Assembly (NCBI RefSeq): GCF_026072915.1
Contig: NZ_AP025943.1
Coordinates: forward strand, 1,364,001-1,428,000
Direction: 5' to 3'
Origin: Akkermansia biwaensis
GTDB taxonomy: Bacteria > Verrucomicrobiota > Verrucomicrobiia > Verrucomicrobiales > Akkermansiaceae
DNA: 64,000 bases
Positions 47,767-56,547 of this stretch are shown here, piece by piece; the stretch's first letter is position 1; every line of letters begins with the position of its first letter. The notes under the pieces are model-generated. The model did not search any database and had not been told where the DNA came from. It was given only the letters and a program-made list of their open reading frames with translations. The translations under genes were made by a program, and so were the position numbers.

Positions 47767-47795
47767 AAAAAAGAGCGGGTCGACAGACCCACTCT
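47767..47795 (-). terminator. Terminator hairpin in the nusA leader (possible attenuator)
   Basis: Read on the minus strand AGAGTGGGTC (47786-47795) pairs with GACCCGCTCT (47772-47781), with one G-C to G-T change, and is followed by six T residues (47767-47772), all 28 bp before the nusA start. No minus-strand gene precedes it within 1.6 kb, so it is in the 5' leader rather than at the end of another operon. A short CACT/AGTG hairpin could compete with it. Confidence 0.65.
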
Positions 47796-47993
47796 CGAGT
47801 GCCTCTCGGGGTGTTTGCCTATCTAAGTAAGCATGGCCCCTGCCGGTTGGCAAGAAAAAACACTTGTTCCGTGCGACATGCAAGATACTGGGGATGATTC
47901 CGGAAGAAGGGTTTGCACGGAGGGACGCAACAGGGGCGCCGAAGGGGAGTTTGAGGGCTTGACGGGAAGGGGAAAAACGGGAAGTATGCCCGC

Positions 47994-48755
47994 ATGAAAC
48001 TCGTTTCTTGGAACGTGAACGGATTGCGCGCGATTCTGGGCAAGGGGCTGGGAGAAGCCGCGGATGCGCTTGGGGCGGACATTCTCTGCCTTCAGGAGAT
48101 CAAGGCGCGTCCGGAACAGGTGGATGATTTGTGGCTGTCTTCCTGGCCGTACCAGCTCTGGAATCCGGCGGAAAAGGCGGGTTATTCCGGAGTGCTGGTT
48201 CTCAGCCGCGTGAAGCCCCTGTCTACGTCCACAGGCATCGGCTGGCCGGAACACGACCGGGAAGGGCGCGTGTGCACCATGGAGTTCGAGCAGTTTTACC
48301 TGGTCAACTGCTATACGCCCAATTCCCAGAGCGAACTGGCAAGGCTTCCCTACCGGCAGCAGTGGGATCAGGCGTTCCGCAATTACGTGGCCGGCCTGGC
48401 GGCCGTCAAGCCGGTCGTTTTCTGCGGCGATTTGAACGTGGCCCATCAGGAGATCGACATCGCGCGGCCCAAGGACAACCGTTTCTCCGCCGGGTTCACC
48501 GACGAAGAACGCTCCGGGTTCACGCAGTTGCTGAAAGCCGGATTTACCGATACGTTCCGCCTGCTGCATCCGGAGGAATCGTCCTGGTACAGCTGGTGGT
48601 CGTACCGCGGGGGCGCGCGTGCCCGGAACATCGGCTGGCGCATTGATTATTTCTGCGTTTCCGATTCTCTGGCTCCCAGGGTGAAGAGCGCGGCCATCCA
48701 TATGGACGTGATGGGTTCCGACCATTGCCCCGTAAGCCTGGAGATTGACTGCTGA
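47994..48755 (+). CDS. xthA: Exodeoxyribonuclease III / AP endonuclease
   Basis: A 253-residue DNA-repair nuclease. KLVSWNVNGLRAIL, CLQEIKA with the metal Glu, YSGVLVLSR, FCGDLNVAHQEIDIA and the final SDHCPV (GSDHCPVSLEID) match the ExoIII family; the catalytic Asp/His/Asn residues are kept. It cuts at abasic sites and degrades 3' ends. It shares a run with the downstream rdgB-type gene (27 bp) and may be co-transcribed. Confidence 0.95.
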   Translation: MKLVSWNVNGLRAILGKGLGEAADALGADILCLQEIKARPEQVDDLWLSSWPYQLWNPAEKAGYSGVLVLSRVKPLSTSTGIGWPEHDREGRVCTMEFEQFYLVNCYTPNSQSELARLPYRQQWDQAFRNYVAGLAAVKPVVFCGDLNVAHQEIDIARPKDNRFSAGFTDEERSGFTQLLKAGFTDTFRLLHPEESSWYSWWSYRGGARARNIGWRIDYFCVSDSLAPRVKSAAIHMDVMGSDHCPVSLEIDC

Positions 48756-48782
48756 GAAAAAACACGATACGAGAATTTCAAC

Positions 48783-49394
48783 ATGATGCAGCAGGAATTG
48801 CCATTGCTGGTGGTTGCCACGCGCAACGCCCATAAAACCGGGGAAATCCGTGCCATGCTGGCCGGGAAATGGGAGGTAAGGGACCTTTCCGACTATCCCC
48901 AGGCTCCTCCCGTGGAAGAAACCGGCGTTACGTTTACGGAAAACGCCACGCTCAAGGCCGTCTCCGCCTCCAAATGCATTCCCGGCATTGTCCTGGCGGA
49001 CGATTCCGGGCTGGAGGTGGATGTTCTGGGTGGCCGTCCGGGCGTCTGGTCCTCTTCCTTTGGGGGAGAGGAAGGCAATCATGAGCGGAACAACCGCCGT
49101 ATGCTGGAAGAATTGCGGAAGGCCGGAGTGCGCCCGGGAGACAAGCCTGCCGCGCGCTTCCGCTGTGTGATGGTTTTGGCCCGCGAAGACGCGGTACTGG
49201 CGGAATTTTCCGGCTCTGTAGAAGGGCACATGCTGACGGAATTGACCGGGGAAGGGGGGTTTGGATATGATCCCCTGTTTGTGCCGGAAGGGTATGGGCA
49301 GAGTTTCGCCCAGCTCCCCATGGAGGTGAAGAATTCCATGTCCCACCGGGGCCGTGCGCTGGCGCAGGTGGTGGAGTGGATGCGCCGGGCGTGA
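48783..49394 (+). CDS. rdgB: Non-canonical purine NTP pyrophosphatase (RdgB/HAM1)
   Basis: A 203-residue enzyme that removes ITP, dITP and XTP. LLVVATRNAHKTGEIR near the start, SKCIPGIVLADDSGLEVDVLGGRPGVWSSSF, ALVEGHML-like EGHMLTELTGEGGFGYDPLFVPEGYG, and SHRGRALAQ are the HAM1 blocks. Neighbouring xthA fits a shared role in keeping DNA free of damaged bases. Two adjacent ATGs at 48783 and 48786 both fit. Confidence 0.92.
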   Translation: MMQQELPLLVVATRNAHKTGEIRAMLAGKWEVRDLSDYPQAPPVEETGVTFTENATLKAVSASKCIPGIVLADDSGLEVDVLGGRPGVWSSSFGGEEGNHERNNRRMLEELRKAGVRPGDKPAARFRCVMVLAREDAVLAEFSGSVEGHMLTELTGEGGFGYDPLFVPEGYGQSFAQLPMEVKNSMSHRGRALAQVVEWMRRA

Positions 49395-49455
49395 GAAAAG
49401 CAGTTTCTTGAACATGTCCCGGTCTCCGTCCGCCTTTCGTGAGGGCTGAGGGATG

Positions 49456-50031
49456 TCAATCCAGCCTGAATGCGCAGATTTGGAACGGTGCGGGCGTGGA
49501 AGTGTTCAGAAGCTGGTATTTGCCTGTTCTCCACAAGTGATGGGGAAGCCGGGAAAGGAGTTGTTCCACGGCGGCGGCCTCCGTGTTTCCTCCCTCGTGG
49601 CCCGGATAGCACATGACGCTGAGGATTCCGTTGGGGGCTGTCAGGTTCACGGCCTGTTCCAGGGCCGCCAGAGTGGAATCCGTACGGGTGATGAGGTTCC
49701 TGTCCCCGCCGGGCAGGTAGCCCAGGTTGAACATGATTGCTTTGACCGGGCCGCGGACCAGTTCCGCGAGGCGCGAGTGGCTGGCCAGATGGAAACAGAC
49801 GGCATCCGTAAGCAGCCCCTCTTCCCTCAGGCGTTCCCTGGCGGAGCGTAACGCCTCTTCCTGAATGTCGAAGGCGTGCACTTTCCCTCCCGGGCCGACC
49901 AGGCGTGCCAGAAACGCAGTATCGTGCCCGTTTCCCGCTGTGGCGTCCACCACCGTGTCTCCGGGCAGGACGAGACGGCTGATCCAGTCGTGCGCGCAGG
50001 TCATGGGCCGACTGAGCAGGGAACACTTCAT
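49456..50031 (-). CDS. mnmM: MnmM/YtqB-like SAM-dependent methyltransferase
   Basis: A 191-residue class I methyltransferase. The SAM site DATAGNGHDTAFLA, the FNLGYLPGGDRNLITR stretch and YPGHEGGNTEA near the C terminus are the marks of the YtqB group, which in Bacillus methylates tRNA wobble uridine (mnm5s2U). I infer the same activity here; the family was earlier called rRNA methylase-like. Transcribed toward the rdgB gene, so their 3' ends face each other. Confidence 0.8.
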   Translation of the reverse strand: MKCSLLSRPMTCAHDWISRLVLPGDTVVDATAGNGHDTAFLARLVGPGGKVHAFDIQEEALRSARERLREEGLLTDAVCFHLASHSRLAELVRGPVKAIMFNLGYLPGGDRNLITRTDSTLAALEQAVNLTAPNGILSVMCYPGHEGGNTEAAAVEQLLSRLPHHLWRTGKYQLLNTSTPAPFQICAFRLD

Positions 50032-50097
50032 GACCGGGTTTTATAGGAGCCCGGCGTGTATGACAATTAGTTTGTGAATTTCCCGCAGGGAAAATGA

Positions 50098-50129
50098 TTG
50101 ACAGGTTGTTTTTCCATTTTCCGTATGAT
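50098..50129 (+). promoter_or_regulatory. Possible promoter of the DUF362 gene
   Basis: TTGACA (50098-50103) and TATGAT (50124-50129) are good boxes but 20 bp apart, longer than ideal. The start codon is 68 bp beyond the -10 box. Confidence 0.35.
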
Positions 50130-50196
50130 AAGGTAGGCACTAAGGCATCGGAAATGCTCCGTTGCCGGAAAGATGAACATTTGACTTTGCACCAAT

Positions 50197-51111
50197 ATGA
50201 CTGACAGACGTACATTTTTGAAGGGAACCGCCGCCGTGGGCGCTTTAGCGGCCATTACGGACATGGAAACCCTCTTCGCCCAGGAGGCGTCCCCCCAGGC
50301 GGCTTCCGGCATTCCCGACCTCGTTGCCGTCCGCAACGGGACTCGCGCGGAAATGGTTAAAAAGGCCGTGGAAACGCTCGGCGGCATGCAGGCATTCGTG
50401 AAGCCGGGCCAGACCGTGGTGATCAAGCCGAACATCGGCTGGAACAAGGCGCCGGAGTTCGGGTCCAACACCCACCCGGAAACCGTCGCCACGCTGGTGG
50501 AATTGTGCAAGCAGGCCGGCGCGAAGGAAGTGAAGGTTTTTGACCACTGCTGCCATAATGGCGCGTATGAAGGCAGCGGTGTGAAAGAGGCCGTGGAAAA
50601 AGCCGGAGGCGTGATGGTGGACGGCGGCAATGAAGGGCAATACGTTCAGACGGAAAACCCGAAGGCCAAAAAATTCACTTCAGCCAAGGTGCACAAGGCC
50701 GTTCTGGAAGCGGACGTTTATATCACCTGCCCTCCGCTCAAGCACCACAGCGGATCTGAAATGACCGCCTGCATGAAGAACGTCATGGGCACCGTATGGG
50801 ACCGCGGCGCCATGCATAAGAACGACTTGCACCAGTGCATTGCGGATGCCGTGTATTTCCGCAAACCGGACCTGTGCGTGCTGGACGCCTATATGCCCAT
50901 GGTGCGCAACGGTCCCGTAGGCAAGGACACGAACGATCTGGTGGAGCGCAAGACTCTGCTTGCCTCCCGCGATATCGTGGCGATTGATTCTGCGGGCGCG
51001 GCCCTGCTGAACAAGGCGGGCAAGATCCGCCATGTATTGCTGGGAGAGGAAATGGGGCTGGGAACGGCGGACCTCACCAAGCTCAATATCCGCCGCATCA
51101 ACATGGCCTGA
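50197..51111 (+). CDS. Tat-exported DUF362 protein
   Basis: A 304-residue protein with a twin-arginine signal (DRRTFLKGTAAVGALAA). The DUF362 body includes VVIKPNIGWNK, GAKEVKVFDHCCHNG, ADVYITCPPLKHHS and LCVLDAYMPM. DUF362 proteins often occur with iron-sulfur proteins, but this one has no CxxCxxC ferredoxin motif of its own. It is followed by a terminator and then by a NapH-like polyferredoxin that also has Tat-like sequence, so the two may work together in periplasmic electron transfer. The reaction is unknown. Confidence 0.82.
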   Translation: MTDRRTFLKGTAAVGALAAITDMETLFAQEASPQAASGIPDLVAVRNGTRAEMVKKAVETLGGMQAFVKPGQTVVIKPNIGWNKAPEFGSNTHPETVATLVELCKQAGAKEVKVFDHCCHNGAYEGSGVKEAVEKAGGVMVDGGNEGQYVQTENPKAKKFTSAKVHKAVLEADVYITCPPLKHHSGSEMTACMKNVMGTVWDRGAMHKNDLHQCIADAVYFRKPDLCVLDAYMPMVRNGPVGKDTNDLVERKTLLASRDIVAIDSAGAALLNKAGKIRHVLLGEEMGLGTADLTKLNIRRINMA

Positions 51112-51120
51112 TATTTTTTC

Positions 51121-51149
51121 CGTCCGTCCGCAAATATTGCGGACGGACG
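51121..51149 (+). terminator. 13-bp hairpin after the DUF362 gene
   Basis: CGTCCGTCCGCAA (51121-51133) pairs perfectly with TTGCGGACGGACG (51137-51149) with a 3-nt loop, 10 bp past the stop codon, followed by CCAACTTTT. The T tract is short, so some transcripts may read into the next gene. Confidence 0.6.
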
Positions 51150-51186
51150 CCAACTTTTCGCTGCGGGCGGTGTTTCATAGATTGGT

Positions 51187-52944
51187 ATGTCAATTATCAA
51201 AGCTTTTTTTGTGAGTCCGTTGAAGTGGCTCCGCGTAACCGTGGCCGTCATTTTCTTCGTGGGGATTGCCTATGCTTTCCTGCGCGGCATTCCCGCGTGG
51301 AATGTACCGAATATGACTGGAGGCGGGGAGGGGATGGAAGATTCCTTTGCGCTGGCGCAGTGGCAGTTTGTCCCTTCCGTGCTGGGGACGTTGAACTGGG
51401 TGGGTGTTTCCGTGGCCGCTCTGGCCATTCTGCTGGCCCTGACCTTGCTTTTCGGCCGCGTTTATTGCTCGTTCCTCTGTCCCCTGGGCATTTTGCAGGA
51501 CATTGTGTTCAGGATACGCAGATGGATCAGACCGAAAGTTTTTTTGAAATTTTCCCGGCCGGTGCCGTGGGTGCGGTATATCATTCTGGCGGCGCTGGTC
51601 GTCTGCTGCGTGACCGGTTTTGCCGGGTTGACGCTCAATTGGCTGGACCCGTACAGCATTTTCGGGCGCATCATGTACGCGCTTGCATGGCCTGCCGCCG
51701 TCTGGGGCAACAACCTGCTCGCGGCGGACAGCGCTTCCGCGGACCTGGTCCGCATGGACTATTATCCCGTCGCGCTTCCCGCCTTGCTGGCTTCCGCCGG
51801 GATGCTCGGGCTGGTGGTCGTCATGAGCGCCTGGAAGGGGCGTTTGTATTGCAACACGGTGTGTCCCGTGGGCGCTCTGCTGGGGCTCCTTTCCCGCGTT
51901 TCTCTTTTCCGGCTGGGTTTTGATCCCGCATCCTGCAGAAAGTGCGGCAAGTGCATCAAATCCTGCAAGGCCCAGTGCCTGAATCTCAAGGAATACCGGA
52001 TAGACGCCTCCCGTTGCGTGGCGTGCTACGATTGCGTGCGCGCCTGTGATGAGGGAGGAATCCGCTACCGCTGGTTCACCAGGGCCCGGAGATTGATTCC
52101 TGCCAAAAAGGAAAGGAAAGAGGCTTCTTCCCGTCCTTCGGCGGTAGCGTCTTCTCCCGTTGTCGTGAAAAGTTCCCGCCGTGAATTCCTGGGGGCTACC
52201 GCTGCCGGGCTTGCCGGCGCCGCCCTGTCGGGATGCCGCGGGGACGCCGCCCAGAGACTGGACCCCACCCAGTGCGTTCTTCCGCCCGGAGCCGGTTCCC
52301 TGGAACGGTTTCTGGACGTATGCACCGGCTGCCAGATGTGCATTGCCAGCTGTCCCACCCACGTACTCCAGCCCGCCTATTTCCAGTTGGGCATCAAGGG
52401 ATTCATGAAGCCCCGGATGGATTTCAGCACCAAGTACTGCCTTTACGACTGCCACCGCTGCGCGGAAGTGTGCCCTACCGGAGCTATCCGCAAGCTCCCC
52501 ATTACCGCGGAAAAGGATGCGACGGAAATCACGAAGGACACCACGCGCATTGCCGTGGCCCAGTTTTACGTGTGCCGCTGCCTGGTCAGGAGGGAGGACA
52601 TGGACTGCGGCGCCTGTACGGAACATTGTCCTACCAAGGCGCTTTACACGGTGCCCTACATCGGGCGCGACGGCCAGGAACACCGCCTGCCGAAGCTGGA
52701 CCCCTCCCTGTGCATCGGCTGCGGGGCGTGTGAACACGCCTGCCCCGTTACGACGGAAAAGCCGGAGGAACGCGTACGGGTAGGCCCCTGCAATTTGTGC
52801 GAGGAAAAGTGCGAATTCAAGAAGCGGGAAGCGGTGCCCCCGAGAGCCATCGTGGTGCGGGCCGTGAATCCCCAGCAGAAGGCCGTAAAGAAATTTGAGG
52901 AAAAAGCCGTGGACCCGGTGGGCGATACGGATTTCCCGTTCTGA
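51187..52944 (+). CDS. NapH-like membrane protein fused to a polyferredoxin, with an internal Tat-like segment
   Basis: 585 residues. The N-terminal 300 are a NapH/CcoG-type membrane region with four to five hydrophobic segments and two CP signatures (CSFLCPLG, CNTVCPVG), then ferredoxin clusters CRKCGKCIKSC and CVACYDCVRAC. At about residue 328 comes SSRREFLGATAAGLAGAALSGC, a Tat motif plus lipobox in mid-protein. The remaining 240 residues hold more 4Fe-4S clusters: CTGCQMCIASCP, CHRCAEVCP, CGACTEHCP, CIGCGACEHACP. The whole would pass electrons from quinol or the cytoplasm to a periplasmic partner, possibly the DUF362 protein upstream. Fusion of a NapH unit with a NapG/NapF-like unit is the simplest reading. 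Confidence 0.85.
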   Translation: MSIIKAFFVSPLKWLRVTVAVIFFVGIAYAFLRGIPAWNVPNMTGGGEGMEDSFALAQWQFVPSVLGTLNWVGVSVAALAILLALTLLFGRVYCSFLCPLGILQDIVFRIRRWIRPKVFLKFSRPVPWVRYIILAALVVCCVTGFAGLTLNWLDPYSIFGRIMYALAWPAAVWGNNLLAADSASADLVRMDYYPVALPALLASAGMLGLVVVMSAWKGRLYCNTVCPVGALLGLLSRVSLFRLGFDPASCRKCGKCIKSCKAQCLNLKEYRIDASRCVACYDCVRACDEGGIRYRWFTRARRLIPAKKERKEASSRPSAVASSPVVVKSSRREFLGATAAGLAGAALSGCRGDAAQRLDPTQCVLPPGAGSLERFLDVCTGCQMCIASCPTHVLQPAYFQLGIKGFMKPRMDFSTKYCLYDCHRCAEVCPTGAIRKLPITAEKDATEITKDTTRIAVAQFYVCRCLVRREDMDCGACTEHCPTKALYTVPYIGRDGQEHRLPKLDPSLCIGCGACEHACPVTTEKPEERVRVGPCNLCEEKCEFKKREAVPPRAIVVRAVNPQQKAVKKFEEKAVDPVGDTDFPF

Positions 52945-53124
52945 TGCGGTTGCAGTAGGGCGGCACTTGGGCCTTGTTCATTTATCCGTTGTTTTTCGTG
53001 GTTTGTTCTCCTATCCGGCAGGAGAGGATGAAAGGCATGATGTCCCCGCGCCATGTCCCTGCTTGTGCTTTTGCGGAGAGGGGTGTAAAATGGGCCGTGT
53101 GATTAATTATTAATATTAAAGTCC

Positions 53125-53379
53125 ATGAGTGTTTTGGAATTCATCTTGCGGCACATGATGGTTTTTTTGGAGGACATCCTGATGAAGGTTTTCCTTATTT
53201 CTCCCTTCTACCCGGAGGAATGGAGCCTGATGCGTGTGATCAACACGTTTTTGCTGTGGTGTGCGCTGATATTCCTGGTATGCGGGGTATTGCTGGAATG
53301 GTTTTCCTTTTGGGTGGCGGCAGGGATTTTTCTGGCCGGGTACTTGATCCGGCTGGCCGTAGGGAAAATGTTGGAATGA
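53125..53379 (+). CDS. Small two-helix membrane protein, function unknown
   Basis: 84 residues with two hydrophobic segments (about 35-55, LWCALIFLVCGVLL, and about 58-75). There is no motif I recognise. The ATG follows an AT-rich stretch (ATTAATTATTAATATTAAAG). It lies alone in a 1-kb interval between the polyferredoxin and GNAT genes, and the frame may be real but is unsupported by a family. Confidence 0.5.
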   Translation: MSVLEFILRHMMVFLEDILMKVFLISPFYPEEWSLMRVINTFLLWCALIFLVCGVLLEWFSFWVAAGIFLAGYLIRLAVGKMLE

Positions 53380-53409
53380 AGTATTCTTCTTCCTGCGGGG
53401 GCCGTTTTT

Positions 53410-53862
53410 TCAAACCTTCTTTTCCAGAAACGCCATGACGGTGCTTCCGGTATTCCGCGTGTACAGCTTTTCGTAACCCAGTTTGCCGTACAAGTGCAGG
53501 GTTTCCGGAGTTTCCTCCGACGTGAACAGGAGGTACCGGGAAGCTTTTCCCTGAAAGTATTCTTCCAGCGCCTGCATGAGCTGCCGCCCGATTCCCCGGT
53601 TCCGGCAGTACGGGTCCACAATCAGCCTGCCCACATGGCAGGTGCCGGAGGCATCCAGACTTCCTCTGACCGAACCAATGATATGCCCGTTTTCCGTATA
53701 TTTGTAAAATACGGCATTCTGCTCTTCTTCCAGCAATTGTTCAATGGTTTGTTCCAGCGGAGGCAGACTGGCAGCGTTCAGGCGCTGCGCAACTTCTCCG
53801 AAGGCCCGGAGCTGGAGGTCCAGGATTTCCGGAAGATCGTCTTTTACCGCCCGGCTGATCAT
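53410..53862 (-). CDS. GNAT family N-acetyltransferase
   Basis: A 150-residue acetyltransferase. The acetyl-CoA loop CRNRGIGRQLMQALEE (R/Q-x-x-G-x-G/A) is clear at about residue 88, and the core strands IIGSVRG and HVGRLIVDP precede it; LHLYGKLGYEKLYT is the typical C-terminal strand. The substrate cannot be predicted. Alone on the minus strand between two plus-strand genes. Confidence 0.85.
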   Translation of the reverse strand: MISRAVKDDLPEILDLQLRAFGEVAQRLNAASLPPLEQTIEQLLEEEQNAVFYKYTENGHIIGSVRGSLDASGTCHVGRLIVDPYCRNRGIGRQLMQALEEYFQGKASRYLLFTSEETPETLHLYGKLGYEKLYTRNTGSTVMAFLEKKV

Positions 53863-54220
53863 AAGACCATGATGCCTCCGTCAGGGCGGGGAAGCGAGGA
53901 AAAAAGGTCCGGTCTTTTTCTTCCGATTCAATCTGGAGGTGGTCATGAAACTCTTTTTCCGGAGTCCCGGCGCCCTGGGGATCCGTGAAAAAAGGACACT
54001 GCAGGAATCACAAGTAGCTCTGAAGGACAGGGAGGGAGTGCAGGGAGGATGCTTTCCGGCGCAGAGGCCGCAAATCCACAACATGAGGGTAGTCAGGTGT
54101 TTCGCCATCCGGGGCGGAACCTTTTCAAAATAACAAGTTTGCGTATGGATTTAGGATGAGGAGGAATAGGCCCGATTTTCCTTGATGATGTAGAGACTGA
54201 TGGGATAAGGTAGATGTATT
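53863..54220. other. Intergenic region before the ABC transporter gene
   Basis: 358 bp without a supported gene. Two short open frames (53939-54133 plus, 53881-54108 minus) have no recognisable features. An A-rich run near 53902 and AAGG near 54208 upstream of the ABC gene are the only signs; the AAGG could serve as its Shine-Dalgarno. Confidence 0.4.
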
Positions 54221-56044
54221 ATGTTGCAGGCGGACGGCATTACGTACGAGATAGAGACCCAGGACGGTCCTTTGAAATTGCTGGACAATGTGAGCTTTAA
54301 TGTGCCCAAGGGGCATTTCATGGCGGTCGTGGGGCCGTCCGGCTGCGGAAAGACCACGTTGTTGAAGGCCATTGCGGGCATGATTGCGGAGACGGACGGC
54401 CGTTTTTTCTGGAATGGGCATGATTTGGCGGAAGAGGATTTTGAACCGACGGAAATCGGGTTCGTCCCCCAGTTCAGCATTGCCTATGACCAGTTGAGCG
54501 TGGATGAAAATGTGGAGAGCGCCGCCAAGCTCCGCTGCAAGTTCGAGTCCCTTGACGATCTGGACGACAGCATTGACAACGCCCTGGAGGTAACGGGCAT
54601 GGAGGGGATTGCAGACAGAGACGTCAAGATTCTTTCCGGGGGACAGAAGCGGCGCCTGGCGCTGGCCATGGAACTGGTGTCCAATCCCCGGCTCCTGATT
54701 TGCGACGAGGTGACCTCCGGCCTGGACCCGCGGTCCGAGCACGATATCGTGAACCTTCTGCATGAGGTTTCCCGTTCCGACGGGCGCATCGTCATTTCCG
54801 TTACGCACAGCCTGGCTCATCTGGACAGGTATGATTCCATCCTGGTCATGCATCAGGGATGCGTTGCCTACCACGGTTCCCCCAAGACGATCCTGCATTA
54901 CTTCGGCGTTTCCGCGCTGGAGGAGATTTACCCCAAGCTTCAGGACCGGAACGGGGTTTCCTGGTGCCGTTCCTGGGCCAAGCACCGGGAGTCCTATTAC
55001 GCCCGGCTGGAAAAGGAACGGGAGCAGAAGATGCTTTCCGGAGAGTTGCCGGATCCGAATGCCGGTCCCACAGACGAACAGAAGGAAGGGACCTCGACTC
55101 CTGCCGGAGAGGCGGATGGGGAAGGGATTTCTTCTGAACGCGCTTCCTCTGGAAAGGAAACTGCCGCCGCATCTGAGACCGGGGAGGAAGCCATTCCGGA
55201 AGTGCCCGGGTTCTTCACCCAGTTTTTCTGCCTGCTGGGGCGCCGGTGGCGCATTTTCTTCCGCGACCGCTCCCAGCTTGTCCTTCAACTGGTGATGGTG
55301 CTGTTGTTTCCCATACTGGTAGCCATGTTCACGGACAAGGGAACCGGGCAAATCGTGGGGCTTTCCGCCACGCAGGACGTGCAGACGCTGCAGAAGGATA
55401 TTGAGGCGCAGCAGTTGAACATGAAGACCGGTTCCGCCGTTTCCGGCATCATCATGTTTGAGGTGATCCTGCTGGGGCTGATGGGGTCCAACAACGCCGC
55501 AAGAGAGGTAGCCGGGGAACGGGCCATCATGGAGAAGGAGAAATACGCTGGCATGCGGCCATCTTCCTATCTGGCGAGCAAGCTGGCGTATTTGAGCGTG
55601 CTGGTGCTGGTGCAGTCCGTGTGGATGTTCGCCTTTGTGGATTTCTTCTGGGACCGGGGCGGCAGCCTGACGCATTTGTTTTTCCTGATACTGGCCAATG
55701 CCGCCATGACGTTTGTCTGCCTGGGCATTTCCTCCCTGGCCAAGAGCGCGGACCAGGCCTCCCTGCTGAGCATTTACCTGGTAGGCTTCCAGCTTCCCCT
55801 GTCAGGGGCGGTATTGGCTCTCCCGGAGCAGGTGGAAAGCTTCATCCGGCCGTTTATTTCCGCGTACTGGTCCTGGTCCGGAAGCATTTCCGCACTGAAG
55901 CCGGACGTGTACAACGCGGTCAAGAATGTGCTGGATACGGGACTGACTCCGGCCCTGATCTGCTATATCGTTCTCGGCGCGCATGTTGCATGCGGCATCG
56001 CCGCCTCCTACATCGGCATCCGCCGTTCCAGTTGGGAACTGTAA
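54221..56044 (+). CDS. ABCG-like ABC transporter, ATPase fused to permease
   Basis: 607 residues in one chain. The ATPase domain (about 1-230) has Walker A GPSGCGKTTLL, signature LSGGQKRRLALAMEL, Walker B LLICDEVTSGLDP and switch His in SVTHS. A charged linker (about 270-325, acidic and Ser/Thr-rich) joins it to an ABC2-type membrane domain with about six helices. This half-transporter layout resembles eukaryotic ABCG proteins and would work as a dimer to export a lipid or hydrophobic compound. It is followed by two envelope proteins of unknown function and may form an operon with them. Confidence 0.88.
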   Translation: MLQADGITYEIETQDGPLKLLDNVSFNVPKGHFMAVVGPSGCGKTTLLKAIAGMIAETDGRFFWNGHDLAEEDFEPTEIGFVPQFSIAYDQLSVDENVESAAKLRCKFESLDDLDDSIDNALEVTGMEGIADRDVKILSGGQKRRLALAMELVSNPRLLICDEVTSGLDPRSEHDIVNLLHEVSRSDGRIVISVTHSLAHLDRYDSILVMHQGCVAYHGSPKTILHYFGVSALEEIYPKLQDRNGVSWCRSWAKHRESYYARLEKEREQKMLSGELPDPNAGPTDEQKEGTSTPAGEADGEGISSERASSGKETAAASETGEEAIPEVPGFFTQFFCLLGRRWRIFFRDRSQLVLQLVMVLLFPILVAMFTDKGTGQIVGLSATQDVQTLQKDIEAQQLNMKTGSAVSGIIMFEVILLGLMGSNNAAREVAGERAIMEKEKYAGMRPSSYLASKLAYLSVLVLVQSVWMFAFVDFFWDRGGSLTHLFFLILANAAMTFVCLGISSLAKSADQASLLSIYLVGFQLPLSGAVLALPEQVESFIRPFISAYWSWSGSISALKPDVYNAVKNVLDTGLTPALICYIVLGAHVACGIAASYIGIRRSSWEL

Positions 56045-56097
56045 TTTAATGCGTGCAATCGCTGCGTGTTCGTTATACATTTTCTCGACAAGAGATT

Positions 56098-56529
56098 ATG
56101 GCGAGACGACGTGCAGCGAAAAAGAAGAGTTCATCATCATCTGCTCCGATGCTGGTCATCGGGGCGGTGGTTCTTGTGCTGGCGCTTGTCATCGGCTATG
56201 CCGTGACGCGCTCCAGCAACAAGGCCCAGGCGGGATCCGACATCCCGCTGGATATTCTGGCGATGAACGCCTCCCAGCTTTCCAACAACAATTACGTGCT
56301 GGACGGCACCGTGATTGACCGTTTTCCCCGCGGCGAATCGGAATTGATTTCCTTTTTGTACAAGGATGCGTCCGGACGGGAATACATTATTCCCATCTGC
56401 GTTTCCGCAGAAGCCAGAAATGGACTGAACATCAACAGAGACCAGCAATACAGAATAGAATTCCGGGTGGAGGATATCAACCCGAACGTGCGCGGCGTGT
56501 GTATGGCTACCTCCATCCTGCCTAAATAA
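56098..56529 (+). CDS. Membrane-anchored protein of unknown function
   Basis: 143 residues: a basic start (ARRRAAKKKSSSSS), one membrane helix (about 19-37), then a small beta-rich periplasmic domain (about 55-143; DGTVIDRFPRGESELISF). The frame continues upstream, but ATG 56098 starts the natural basic stretch. I do not recognise the family. It lies 53 bp after the ABCG-like gene and 18 bp before the next gene. Confidence 0.65.
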   Translation: MARRRAAKKKSSSSSAPMLVIGAVVLVLALVIGYAVTRSSNKAQAGSDIPLDILAMNASQLSNNNYVLDGTVIDRFPRGESELISFLYKDASGREYIIPICVSAEARNGLNINRDQQYRIEFRVEDINPNVRGVCMATSILPK

Positions 56530-56547
56530 CCCGAGCTTTTTCGATCC

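Noticed and set aside
53939-54133. A short plus-strand frame before the ABC gene
   Set aside because: 64 residues of no recognisable type, with a minus-strand frame over it of equal poor quality.
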